Assembly: GCA_025352865.1 (NCBI GenBank)
Contig: JANXSB010000407.1
Location: 1-5,839 of the forward strand
Origin: Chthoniobacter sp.
GTDB taxonomy: Bacteria; Verrucomicrobiota; Verrucomicrobiia; Chthoniobacterales; Chthoniobacteraceae
Direction: 5' to 3'
DNA: 5,839 nucleotides
In this document: positions 1 through 5,839 of the stretch, one piece after another
How the letters are laid out: each line of letters starts with the position of its first letter
How positions within the stretch are numbered: the first letter of the stretch is position 1
Translations under genes and position numbers: made by a program
The notes under the pieces: generated by a model
Told to the model about the DNA's origin: nothing
Seen by the model: only the letters and a program-made list of their open reading frames with translations
The model's database searches: none

Positions 1-157
1 GTATCATCCGGTCTTTAACTGGGAGCGTTTCTCGCGCGTGACGGACGATGGCTTCTTCGTCGTGATCGAGGCGCGCGACGCGAAATTTTCCGAGACCAAG
101 ACCCGCGCGCTTCTCGAGGAAATCGGCGGCAGCCACGTCACCCTCATCCACGACTGA
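1..157 (+). CDS. actD: ActD, C-terminal end of the DUF3341 membrane subunit of alternative complex III (partial, 5' end outside window)
   Basis: Only the last 51 residues are present, read from base 2 to a TGA at 155-157. The fragment starts YHPVFNWERF and contains FFVVIEARDAKFS followed by a helix ending in LLEEIGG and a final short strand. This matches the conserved C-terminal part of ActD (DUF3341), which in ACIII is a small protein with two membrane helices and a soluble alpha/beta portion near the membrane. ActD has no cofactor and helps assemble the complex that oxidises quinol. Assignment rests on the sequence pattern and on its position directly before actE and actF, the usual act gene order. 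Three bases separate its stop from the next start, so the genes are almost certainly co-transcribed. The membrane helices lie outside the window and cannot be checked. Confidence 0.88.
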   Translation, partial: YHPVFNWERFSRVTDDGFFVVIEARDAKFSETKTRALLEEIGGSHVTLIHD

Positions 158-160
158 TCC

Positions 161-841
161 ATGCTCCGATATTTCTTCATCGCCTTCCTTTTGGTCATGG
201 TCGCGGTCGTTTCGCTCGCCGGTTTCCGCGGGTCGAAAAGCGCGCTGCCGCCGATCGAGATTTTCCCGGACATGGATCATCAGCCGAAGTATCAGCCACA
301 GCATCCGAGCGGTTTCTTTGCCGACGGACGCTCCGCGCGGAAGCCGGTCGATGGCACCGTGCCGATGGGTTACGCGATGCACGGCTCCTATCTCCAGGCC
401 GGGGCGAAAAACGGGGCGTTTGAGCCGGCGGGCTTCACCAATCAGCCGGACTATTACAACACCGGCAAGTTCGGCGACAGCTATGGCGATGGATTTCCGG
501 TGGAAGTTACTTCCAAGCTTATCGCCCGCGGGCAGGAGCGCTTTAACATCAACTGCGCGGTCTGTCACGGGAAGGTCGGCATGGGTAACGGCGTGGCTAC
601 CCAGTACGGCGTCGCGGCGGTCGCCAATCTCCAGGATGACCGCATCCGCATCATGCCCGACGGCCAGCTTTTTTCCACGATCACGAACGGCAAAAACACC
701 ATGGGTGCCTATGGGCCGCAGATCGCCCTCGATGACCGCTGGGCCATCGTCGCCTACATCCGCGCGTTGCAGAAAAGCCAGAACGTGAAGCTGGCCGAAC
801 TGCCGGAGGCGAAACAAAAGGAACTCCAAGCGAAGCCATGA
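161..841 (+). CDS. actE: ActE, monoheme cytochrome c subunit of alternative complex III
   Basis: A 226-residue membrane-anchored cytochrome c that in ACIII receives electrons from the multiheme ActA and passes them to a soluble carrier or oxidase on the periplasmic side. Residues 4-21 form one hydrophobic helix. A conserved-looking PPIEIFPDMDHQPK stretch follows at 30-43, typical of ActE. The heme-binding CAVCH is at 132-136, and Met181 in NTMGAYG is the likely distal heme ligand. Length fits the family. Characterised ActE proteins are lipoproteins, but here the lipobox-like LAG is followed by Phe22 and there is no cysteine before the heme motif, so the N-terminal helix probably stays as an uncleaved anchor. 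No clear Shine-Dalgarno sequence precedes the ATG, so translation may be coupled to actD. The stop overlaps the actF start as ATGA. Confidence 0.93.
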   Translation: MLRYFFIAFLLVMVAVVSLAGFRGSKSALPPIEIFPDMDHQPKYQPQHPSGFFADGRSARKPVDGTVPMGYAMHGSYLQAGAKNGAFEPAGFTNQPDYYNTGKFGDSYGDGFPVEVTSKLIARGQERFNINCAVCHGKVGMGNGVATQYGVAAVANLQDDRIRIMPDGQLFSTITNGKNTMGAYGPQIALDDRWAIVAYIRALQKSQNVKLAELPEAKQKELQAKP

Positions 842-2049
842 GCGACCACTCCCACGAAATCACACCGCCCGAACCGGAGAAGTTCGACCTCAAGCACGTC
901 GCGGGTCTGCCGAACATCCTGCTCGGTGCTGGTGTGGCCGGTATCGTGGTCAGCCTGCTCGGGTTGGTGGCTAAGGACGGGCATGAACAGTTCGCGTTTT
1001 CCTGGCTCTTTGGGTTCAGCTATTTCTTTACCATCTGCTGCGGGGCGCTTTTCTGGACCAGCCTCCAGCACGCCACCGATTCCGAGTGGTCGGTGCTGGT
1101 GCGCCGGCAGATGGAAAACATCGCGAAACTGCTGCCGTATTTCGGGCTCTTCTTCCTGCCGCTGATTCTCTTCTGCGCGCCGCTTCTTTGGAAATGGTGG
1201 AACATCGAACCCGGTGTTGACCCGCTCCTGGATGCCAAGTCCGGCTATCTCAACCACACCTTCTTCTGGGTGCGGGCGGTTGCTTACTTTGGCTTCCTCG
1301 CCTGGGTTGCCACCACGCTCTATAAGTCTTCGACGGCGCAGGATGCGGACGGCGCGGCGAAGCACACCTTCACCATGCGGAAGTTCGGTATCGGCGGCAT
1401 CGCCGTCGTCGCGCTTTCACTCTCCTTCTCCGGTTTCGACTGGCTGATGGGTCTCGACTACCATTGGTTCTCGACGATGTGGGGCGTCTATATCTTCGCG
1501 GGTGCGGCGGGCAGCTCAATGTCTTTGCTGGTACTGCTGATTACCGCCTTGAAGTCGAAAGGCTACCTCAAGGCGGTGAACACTGAGCACTATCACATCA
1601 TGGGCAAGTTCATGCTGGCCTTCGTCATTTTCTGGGCCTACATCGGCTTCTCCCAATACATGCTCATCTGGTATGCCAACATCCCGGAGGAGACGATCTA
1701 CTTCCGCATCCGCAATACCGAGTCATGGTGGTATTTCTCGCAGTTCCTGGTCATCGGACGCTTCTTCCTGCCCTTCCCGGTGCTGCTCATGCAGATGACG
1801 AAGAAGACAAAGTATATCAATTACGTCGCCGTCTGGATTCTGCTCATGCAGTTGATTGATGTCTTTGTGATTGTGCTGCCCGCGCTGCATCCGACGGGCG
1901 TGCGGTTCAGCGACGTGTTTTTCAGCGCCTGCTCGCTCGTTGGCATTGGCGGCATCCTGGGCTGGCTGTTTCTCAGGATCATTGGCCAATCGAACCTCTT
2001 TCCGATGCGCGACCCGCGCCTGCTCGGCTCGATCAAACTTAGCAACTGA
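838..2049 (+). CDS. actF: ActF, NrfD-like integral membrane subunit of alternative complex III
   Basis: A 403-residue polytopic protein. By eye there are ten hydrophobic segments, near residues 25-45, 54-78, 98-118, 140-162, 183-200, 212-237, 257-280, 299-318, 327-350 and 358-382, as expected for ActF, a paralogue of the quinol-binding ActC in the NrfD/PsrC family. The block SQYMLIWYANIPEET at 272-286 is a recognisable ActF signature. ActF carries no heme; in ACIII structures it packs beside ActC in the membrane core and has been discussed as a possible proton-translocating subunit. The ATG overlaps the actE stop in ATGA, and only a weak AAGGA (818-822) lies upstream at a long distance, so expression probably depends on translational coupling. 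Nothing is truncated. This gene ends the ACIII part of the operon. Confidence 0.94.
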   Translation: MSDHSHEITPPEPEKFDLKHVAGLPNILLGAGVAGIVVSLLGLVAKDGHEQFAFSWLFGFSYFFTICCGALFWTSLQHATDSEWSVLVRRQMENIAKLLPYFGLFFLPLILFCAPLLWKWWNIEPGVDPLLDAKSGYLNHTFFWVRAVAYFGFLAWVATTLYKSSTAQDADGAAKHTFTMRKFGIGGIAVVALSLSFSGFDWLMGLDYHWFSTMWGVYIFAGAAGSSMSLLVLLITALKSKGYLKAVNTEHYHIMGKFMLAFVIFWAYIGFSQYMLIWYANIPEETIYFRIRNTESWWYFSQFLVIGRFFLPFPVLLMQMTKKTKYINYVAVWILLMQLIDVFVIVLPALHPTGVRFSDVFFSACSLVGIGGILGWLFLRIIGQSNLFPMRDPRLLGSIKLSN

Positions 2050-2050
2050 T

Positions 2051-2668
2051 ATGGCGTCCGACTCACAAACCCGCACACCCAACGGCATTGTCGTGTTCCT
2101 CGGCAGTGCCGCCGCGTTTGTCGTTATCGCCGCGCTTTTCGTGGGTGCGCTGGCGAAGAAAAAGCCGGGCAACGAGGTTGAGCAAAAGCGCGCGGCGCAG
2201 CGTTATGAGGCGCGAACCAAGCTCGAAGCCGAAGCGACTGAGAAGCTGAACTCCGAGGGCTGGGTCGATAAGGCGAAGGGCACGGTGCATGTGTCGATCG
2301 CCGAGGCGATGACGCTGATCGTCGCCGACCTCAGCGCGAAAAAACCCGCGCCTTCCTCGGTGAAAGTCGAACCGCCGCTCCCGATGCCGGTCATCGATCC
2401 GAACTCGACCGAGCCGCCGCCCGCCGCGCTCCCATCCGCTCCGCAAGGCGCCGACACGATCCGTTTCGCGCTGCCCGCCGCTGCGCCAGCGCCAGTTGCA
2501 CCAACTGCCGCACCTACAGCTCCTGCGCCTGTCGCCCCGCCCGCCGCGCCCGCGCCGGAGAAACCGGCAGAGCCCGCAGCGCCGGCAGTCCCACCCGCGC
2601 CCGCACCCGAAAAGCCCGCCGATCCCGCCCCGGCCAAACCGACTGAAAATCCCGAACCCGCGAAATGA
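2051..2668 (+). CDS. Small single-helix membrane protein with Pro/Ala-rich tail, between ACIII and the oxidase module
   Basis: A 205-residue protein of unproven function. Residues 1-11 are polar, 12-34 form one membrane helix, and Lys36-Lys38 after it favours that side being cytoplasmic, although a periplasmic tail cannot be excluded. Residues 40-68 are a charged, probably helical segment (KRAAQRYEARTKLEAEATEKL). Then comes GWVDKAKGTVHVSIAEAM (70-87), the only block that looks like a conserved motif. From about 98 to the end the chain is Pro/Ala/Glu/Lys-rich and probably disordered. From memory, proteins with a helix followed by a similar GWVD-K-G...I..AM motif recur beside ACIII or heme-copper oxidase genes, so a docking or assembly role is plausible. 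I chose ATG 2051 because it starts one base after the actF stop and immediately precedes the helix; an in-frame ATG at 1871 lies deep inside actF. Its stop overlaps the next start (ATGA). Confidence 0.8.
   Translation: MASDSQTRTPNGIVVFLGSAAAFVVIAALFVGALAKKKPGNEVEQKRAAQRYEARTKLEAEATEKLNSEGWVDKAKGTVHVSIAEAMTLIVADLSAKKPAPSSVKVEPPLPMPVIDPNSTEPPPAALPSAPQGADTIRFALPAAAPAPVAPTAAPTAPAPVAPPAAPAPEKPAEPAAPAVPPAPAPEKPADPAPAKPTENPEPAK
2546..2629 (+). repeat. Low-complexity coding region with two imperfect copies of an 11-residue Pro/Ala unit
   Basis: Bases 2546-2578 and 2597-2629 encode APAPEKPAEPA and APAPEKPADPA, two near-identical units within the Pro/Ala tail of the small membrane protein. The DNA copies differ mainly at third codon positions, so the protein pattern is better kept than the DNA. 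The surrounding region, about 2461-2665, is similarly rich in Pro and Ala codons. Such tails often vary in length between relatives. Confidence 0.7.
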
Positions 2669-4143
2669 CCGCCGCCGCCCTCGCTCCCACTCCGACGACC
2701 GCTGCTCCTGCCGCACCCAGTGCCGCGCAGGCTTTGGCGACCGAGCGCGCCGCCATCGACGCCTCCGCGTCCGGCCCGGTGCTCTTCTGTTTCGGCAATG
2801 CCATCCTCTGGCTGCTGCTCACCACGGTGCTCGGCTTGATTTCGTCGATCCAGCTCCACAGCCCCGGCTTTCTCGCGAACATTCCGTTTCTGACCTATGG
2901 CCGCATCCTGCCCGCCTATAACAACGCGCTCAGCTATGGCTGGGCCACGCTCTCCGGCATGGGTGTGGCGATCTGGCTGCTCGCGCGTCTCTGCCGCGTG
3001 CAGATCAAACTGCCCGGCGTCCTCGTCACCGGCGCGGTTTTCTGGCAGGTCGGCCTGACGATCGGCATCGTCCAGATTCTTGCGGGAAAATCCACGGGTG
3101 TTGAAGGTCTGGAAATTCCCGGCAGCGCCGCGGTGCTGATGCTCTTTGGCTACCTGCTCATCGGACTTTGGGGCGCGCTGCTGTTTGGTTATCGGAGGCA
3201 GGCACCGGCTTATATCTCGGTGTGGTATCTTGTTGCCGCGCTGTTCTGGTTCCCGTGGACCTTTGCGGTCGCGCATGTCGCCATGGCGCTGCCATCGGTG
3301 CAAGGCGTGGTGCAGAGCATGGTGGCCGCGTGGGCGATGCAAAATTTCCTGAACGTCTTCATTACCGCCATCGGCCTGGCTGCCGCGTATTATCTTATTC
3401 CGAAAGTCATCAACCGTCCGATTCATAGCTATCATCTGGCTTCGACCGGCTTCTGGGCTTTCATCCTCTTTGCGGGACTGACCGGCGCGGTGCGGCTGAG
3501 CGGCGGGCCGGTGCCTGTCTGGCTGGTCACGCTGAGCATCGCGGCGACGATCCTCCTCATCGTCCAGATCGTTACTGTTTCGACGAATCTGATCCTCACC
3601 ATGCGCGGCGAATACCACATGGTCTATCACTCGCCGACCATCCGCTTTACTTTCTTCGGCGCGATCGCTTTTACCATCGCCAGCGTGGTCGGCCTGCTCG
3701 CTTCGCTGCGGTCGGTGGATCATGTGCTGCACTTTACTTTCTTCCAAACGGCCCAGACCCATCTGCTGCTTTACGCGTTCTTTAGCATGGTGATGTTTGG
3801 CGCGATCTATTACATCCTGCCGCGCCTTGTCGGGTGTGAGTGGCTGTCATCCTCGATGATTAGCCTGCACTTCTGGGGCTCGGCTTACGGCGGTGGAATG
3901 TTGATCGCGATGCTGGCCATCGGCGGCATTGCCTTTGGCTCGGCGCTGGCTGACCCGGAGGCCATCTTCTCGCAGGTCATTCAGGATGGGGCGGTCTATT
4001 ACATCGCGGGCTCGATCGCATGGGGGATGATCGCCATCGGCCATCTCGTCTTCGCGTTGCATTTCCTGCTCATGCTGCTCCGCATCGGCCAGCCCGGCGG
4101 TGAGCCCACGCTGTTCGCGCCCATCGGAGAGGAGAAACACTAA
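2665..4143 (+). CDS. CcoN-like heme-copper oxidase subunit I homologue lacking almost all metal ligands
   Basis: A 492-residue protein with about 12 membrane helices (roughly 38-61, 82-108, 116-140, 153-176, 183-207, 217-245, 258-280, 284-312, 326-348, 362-388, 397-426, 443-473) after an Ala/Pro/Thr-rich leader of about 30 residues. Blocks such as YGRILPAYNNA (78-88), AYYLIPKVINRPIHSY (241-256), GFWAF (262-266) and AIYYILPRL (380-388) identify it as the cbb3 (C-type) subunit I family. Canonical CcoN binds low-spin heme b, high-spin heme b3 and Cu-B and reduces oxygen to water. Here the aligned ligands are Tyr85, Gln226, Val276-Arg277 and Gln364 in place of histidines; Ala270 replaces the catalytic Tyr, and only His366 remains. 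It is therefore probably not an oxygen-reducing subunit. The intact frame and fold argue against a pseudogene. The ATG overlaps the upstream stop; a later TTG at 2734 is possible but less likely. The gene symbol is withheld because the usual function is doubtful. Confidence 0.88.
   Translation: MTAAALAPTPTTAAPAAPSAAQALATERAAIDASASGPVLFCFGNAILWLLLTTVLGLISSIQLHSPGFLANIPFLTYGRILPAYNNALSYGWATLSGMGVAIWLLARLCRVQIKLPGVLVTGAVFWQVGLTIGIVQILAGKSTGVEGLEIPGSAAVLMLFGYLLIGLWGALLFGYRRQAPAYISVWYLVAALFWFPWTFAVAHVAMALPSVQGVVQSMVAAWAMQNFLNVFITAIGLAAAYYLIPKVINRPIHSYHLASTGFWAFILFAGLTGAVRLSGGPVPVWLVTLSIAATILLIVQIVTVSTNLILTMRGEYHMVYHSPTIRFTFFGAIAFTIASVVGLLASLRSVDHVLHFTFFQTAQTHLLLYAFFSMVMFGAIYYILPRLVGCEWLSSSMISLHFWGSAYGGGMLIAMLAIGGIAFGSALADPEAIFSQVIQDGAVYYIAGSIAWGMIAIGHLVFALHFLLMLLRIGQPGGEPTLFAPIGEEKH
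4126..4134 (+). promoter_or_regulatory. Strong Shine-Dalgarno sequence for ccoO
   Basis: GGAGAGGAG lies at the very end of the ccoN-like gene, eight bases before the ATG at 4143. It is the clearest ribosome binding site in the window and supports that start. The upstream stop overlaps the start by one base (TAATG). Confidence 0.75.
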
Positions 4144-4835
4144 TGAACCGCTCGCTCTATTTGTTCGCCGCCATCATCGGGTCGTTCGCGCTCTCGTGTT
4201 ATGCCTTAGTCATCATGCCGAAGTGCCAGCTCGGCGGGCTCCAGCCGCAGACCGTGGAGGACGAGGGTAAGATCGTGGACATTTACCCGATCAAGAACGT
4301 GTCCGTGGAAAAAGGCCGCGCGGTTTATGCGTCCGAGGGCTGCTTCTACTGCCACTCGCAGCAGATTCGCGATGAGCAGAACGGCACCGACATCGAGCGC
4401 GGCTGGGGCGCGCGCCGCACCGTCGCGCGCGACTACCTTTTTGAAAAGAAGCCCTATCTCGGGAGCATGCGTCTCGGGCCTGACCTTTCCAATGTCGGTT
4501 CCGCGAAATGGCGCAATGAGCCGGAGAACGAGGATCCGAAATACAAACCGGCGAAGCGCGATGCCGCGTGGCAGTTGCTCCACCTTTACGCGCCACGCAC
4601 GGTGATCTCGATTTCCAACATGCCGCCTTATCGCTATCTCTTCGAGACGAAAAAAATCGGTGGCGAGCGCTCGGCGGACGCCCTCGCGCTGACCGGACCG
4701 AACAAGCCGAAGCCCGGCTATGAAGTCGTGCCGAAGCCCGAGGCTAAGGCGCTTGTCGCCTACCTTATGTCGCTCGACAAAAGCCATCCGCTCAAGGAAG
4801 TGAAAGGCTCTGCGCCGGAGGTCGCCGCCAAGTGA
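4143..4835 (+). CDS. ccoO: CcoO-type monoheme cytochrome c subunit of a cbb3-type oxidase module
   Basis: A 230-residue protein with an N-terminal membrane helix (about 4-25) and a periplasmic cytochrome c domain. GCFYCHSQQIR at 66-76 holds the heme-binding CFYCH (67-71) and is the hallmark of CcoO/FixO. The family blocks RLGPDLSNVG (110-119) and SNMPPYRYL (158-166) follow, with Met160 the likely distal heme ligand. Length fits the family. In cbb3 oxidases CcoO takes electrons from CcoP and hands them to the low-spin heme in CcoN. Here the CcoO heme site is intact, but the partner gene upstream lacks most heme ligands, so its electron acceptor is unclear. A strong Shine-Dalgarno sequence and a one-base overlap with the upstream stop support the chosen ATG. 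Confidence 0.93.
   Translation: MNRSLYLFAAIIGSFALSCYALVIMPKCQLGGLQPQTVEDEGKIVDIYPIKNVSVEKGRAVYASEGCFYCHSQQIRDEQNGTDIERGWGARRTVARDYLFEKKPYLGSMRLGPDLSNVGSAKWRNEPENEDPKYKPAKRDAAWQLLHLYAPRTVISISNMPPYRYLFETKKIGGERSADALALTGPNKPKPGYEVVPKPEAKALVAYLMSLDKSHPLKEVKGSAPEVAAK
4817..4821 (+). promoter_or_regulatory. Shine-Dalgarno sequence supporting the GTG start at 4832
   Basis: GGAGG sits ten bases before GTG 4832, inside the end of ccoO. The alternative in-frame ATG at 4859 has only C-rich sequence upstream and no such site. This, with the GTGA overlap, favours the GTG start. Confidence 0.6.
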
Positions 4836-5839
4836 GCAAGCCCAACGATCCCGCGCCCATGAACCAAGGCCCCGACCGCATCGACTACCGCGAAAGCGCG
4901 GACATCACGGAAGTCCACGCATCCGTCCAGCGCGAGAAGCCGGAGCCGTCCGCGGATGTGACTCCCATGCCGCTGTGGCTCACCGGCATCTGCGCCGGAG
5001 CGATGGTCTGGGCCGGCACTTACTTTGGCGTCTTCCACGGCGGTCTCAGTGCGAACGTCTTTAACGAATACGAAAGCTCGCCCGCCGTGCTTTTTCCGCA
5101 GCCGCAAAAGGCCGGTGGCAAGGCCGCGGCGACGGAGGCTCCGCAGTCGCTAGCGCAAGTGGGCAAGGGTGTTTTCAGCCAGTATTGCCAGGCGTGCCAT
5201 CAGACCACGGGCATGGGTGTGCCGGGGCAGTTTCCGCCGCTCGCGAAATCGGAATATGTCAACGGCAGCGAGAAACGGCTCGTCGCCATTCTGCTCAAGG
5301 GTGCGCAGGGGCCGATCACCGTGCTCGGCGAGTCCCATACCTATTCGGGTAACATGGTTCCTTGGGAGACGCAGTTGTCCTCGAAGAAAATCGCGGCGGT
5401 CGCGAGCTACATCCGGCAGGAGTGGGGCAACAGCGCGCCGGAAATTTCCGAAGCGAAGGTGAACGCGGCGAAGAAGGAATTCACCGCCCAGACCGCGCAG
5501 TGGACCGAGGCGCAACTCCAGCAGATTCCCGCCGACGCCACGCTGCCCGACGAAGGTGGGGCCGCGGCTCCCGCTCCCGCAGCCAAGGGTGGGGCGACTC
5601 CCGCAGCCGCCGCACCGGCGGCTGGCAGTCCCGACCTGATCGCGGAAGGGAAGAAGAACTACATGATGATCTGCATCGCCTGTCATCAGCCGACCGGCAC
5701 GGGTCTGCCGGCGGTCTTTCCGCCGCTCGTGAAAACGCCTTATGTCAACGGCCCGACCGAACGTTTCGCGGCGATCATTTTGAAAGGCAACGGCGGGCCG
5801 TTCACCGTCGATGGCAAACCGTTTAACCAGATCATGCCC
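4832..5839 (+). CDS. Membrane-anchored diheme cytochrome c with two tandem domains, in the CcoP position (partial, 3' end outside window)
   Basis: 336 residues are visible, open at the right edge. A charged N-terminus leads to one membrane helix (about 46-68, PLWLTGICAGAMVWAGTYFG). The first cytochrome c domain has CQACH at 119-123 and Met175 in GNMVPW. A charged segment and an Ala/Pro/Gly-rich linker (about 206-265) follow. The second domain has CIACH at 281-285 and Met335 in IMP, the last ligand before the edge. Between the two domains 29 of the first 50 aligned residues from each CxxCH are identical, so they arose by duplication. Its place after ccoO and its two hemes match CcoP, which passes electrons to CcoO, but the two domains resemble stand-alone cytochromes of ACIII/oxidase clusters more than a typical CcoP. 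GTG 4832 is preferred over ATG 4859. What follows the second domain cannot be seen. Confidence 0.88.
   Translation, partial: MSKPNDPAPMNQGPDRIDYRESADITEVHASVQREKPEPSADVTPMPLWLTGICAGAMVWAGTYFGVFHGGLSANVFNEYESSPAVLFPQPQKAGGKAAATEAPQSLAQVGKGVFSQYCQACHQTTGMGVPGQFPPLAKSEYVNGSEKRLVAILLKGAQGPITVLGESHTYSGNMVPWETQLSSKKIAAVASYIRQEWGNSAPEISEAKVNAAKKEFTAQTAQWTEAQLQQIPADATLPDEGGAAAPAPAAKGGATPAAAAPAAGSPDLIAEGKKNYMMICIACHQPTGTGLPAVFPPLVKTPYVNGPTERFAAIILKGNGGPFTVDGKPFNQIMP

Noticed and set aside
754..1365. Minus-strand open frame of 203 codons opposite actE and actF
   Set aside because: It is an antisense shadow of two well-supported genes, rich in Arg and Glu, with no domain, ribosome binding site or space for its own promoter.
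1871..2668. Longer version of the small membrane protein starting at ATG 1871
   Set aside because: The extra 60 residues overlap actF in another frame, are Arg/Ser/Cys-rich and look like shadow translation. ATG 2051 directly after the actF stop fits better.
2203..3762. A long open frame of 519 codons on the minus strand
   Set aside because: It lies wholly opposite two convincing + strand genes, has a composition (Arg, Gly, Asp, Gln, His rich, with a long Gly/Ala run opposite the Pro/Ala tail) typical of antisense frames in GC-rich DNA, and shows no recognisable domain.
2665..4143. The ccoN-like gene as a decaying pseudogene
   Set aside because: The frame is intact over 492 codons, all 12 helices and the non-ligand signature blocks are kept, and the gene is tightly coupled to its neighbours. 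The losses are confined to functional residues, which suggests changed function rather than decay.
4143..4226. Lipobox at Cys19 or a functional Cys28 in CcoO
   Set aside because: FALSC does not fit the lipobox well (Leu at -2, Ala at -3) and CcoO proteins are normally held by an uncleaved helix. Cys28 just after the helix has no partner motif.
4859..5839. ATG 4859 as the start of the diheme cytochrome gene
   Set aside because: No ribosome binding site precedes it, whereas GTG 4832 has GGAGG at a suitable distance and overlaps the ccoO stop. It stays possible, and both give the same membrane helix and heme domains.

Overview
The window is GC-rich and coding throughout. It is a slice of one respiratory operon read entirely on the + strand. 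The gene order is the end of actD, then actE, actF, a small anchored Pro/Ala-rich protein, a ccoN-like gene, ccoO, and a diheme cytochrome c gene that runs off the right edge. The largest gap between genes is three bases, and most junctions overlap (ATGA, TAATG, GTGA). I see no RNA gene, mobile element, CRISPR array, internal promoter or terminator. Alternative complex III (ACIII) genes running directly into cbb3-type oxidase genes, together with this style of cytochrome c, suggest a Verrucomicrobiota or Planctomycetota-like bacterium. That assignment is an inference from memory of similar clusters.

Bases 1-2049 are the 3' end of an ACIII operon (quinol:electron acceptor oxidoreductase): the ActD tail, the monoheme cytochrome ActE, and the ten-helix NrfD-like subunit ActF. 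Bases 2051-2668 encode a 205-residue protein with one membrane helix, a charged helix, a short conserved-looking GWVDKAKG block and a long Pro/Ala tail. Bases 2665-5839 look like a cbb3 oxidase module: a CcoN-like 12-helix subunit, a CcoO monoheme cytochrome, and a membrane-anchored cytochrome with two tandem heme c domains where CcoP would normally be.

The main observation is that the CcoN-like protein is full length, in frame and clearly of the CcoN fold, yet lacks nearly all the metal ligands of a heme-copper oxidase. In an ungapped by-eye alignment to canonical CcoN (recalled, not computed), the first low-spin heme ligand is Tyr85, the TM6 Cu-B His is Gln226, the TM7 Cu-B His pair is Val276-Arg277, the catalytic Tyr is Ala270, and the high-spin heme ligand is Gln364. 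Only the second low-spin heme His (His366) and a nearby His (His356) remain. This subunit should not reduce oxygen by the known mechanism.

In contrast, the heme c motifs and Met ligands of ActE, CcoO and the diheme protein are all intact. A reasonable working model is that ACIII oxidises quinol, ActE takes the electrons, and the CcoO-like and diheme cytochromes relay them onward. The ligand-free CcoN-like protein would act as a membrane scaffold, and the small protein may help dock the two halves. The true terminal oxidase would then lie elsewhere, perhaps further downstream.
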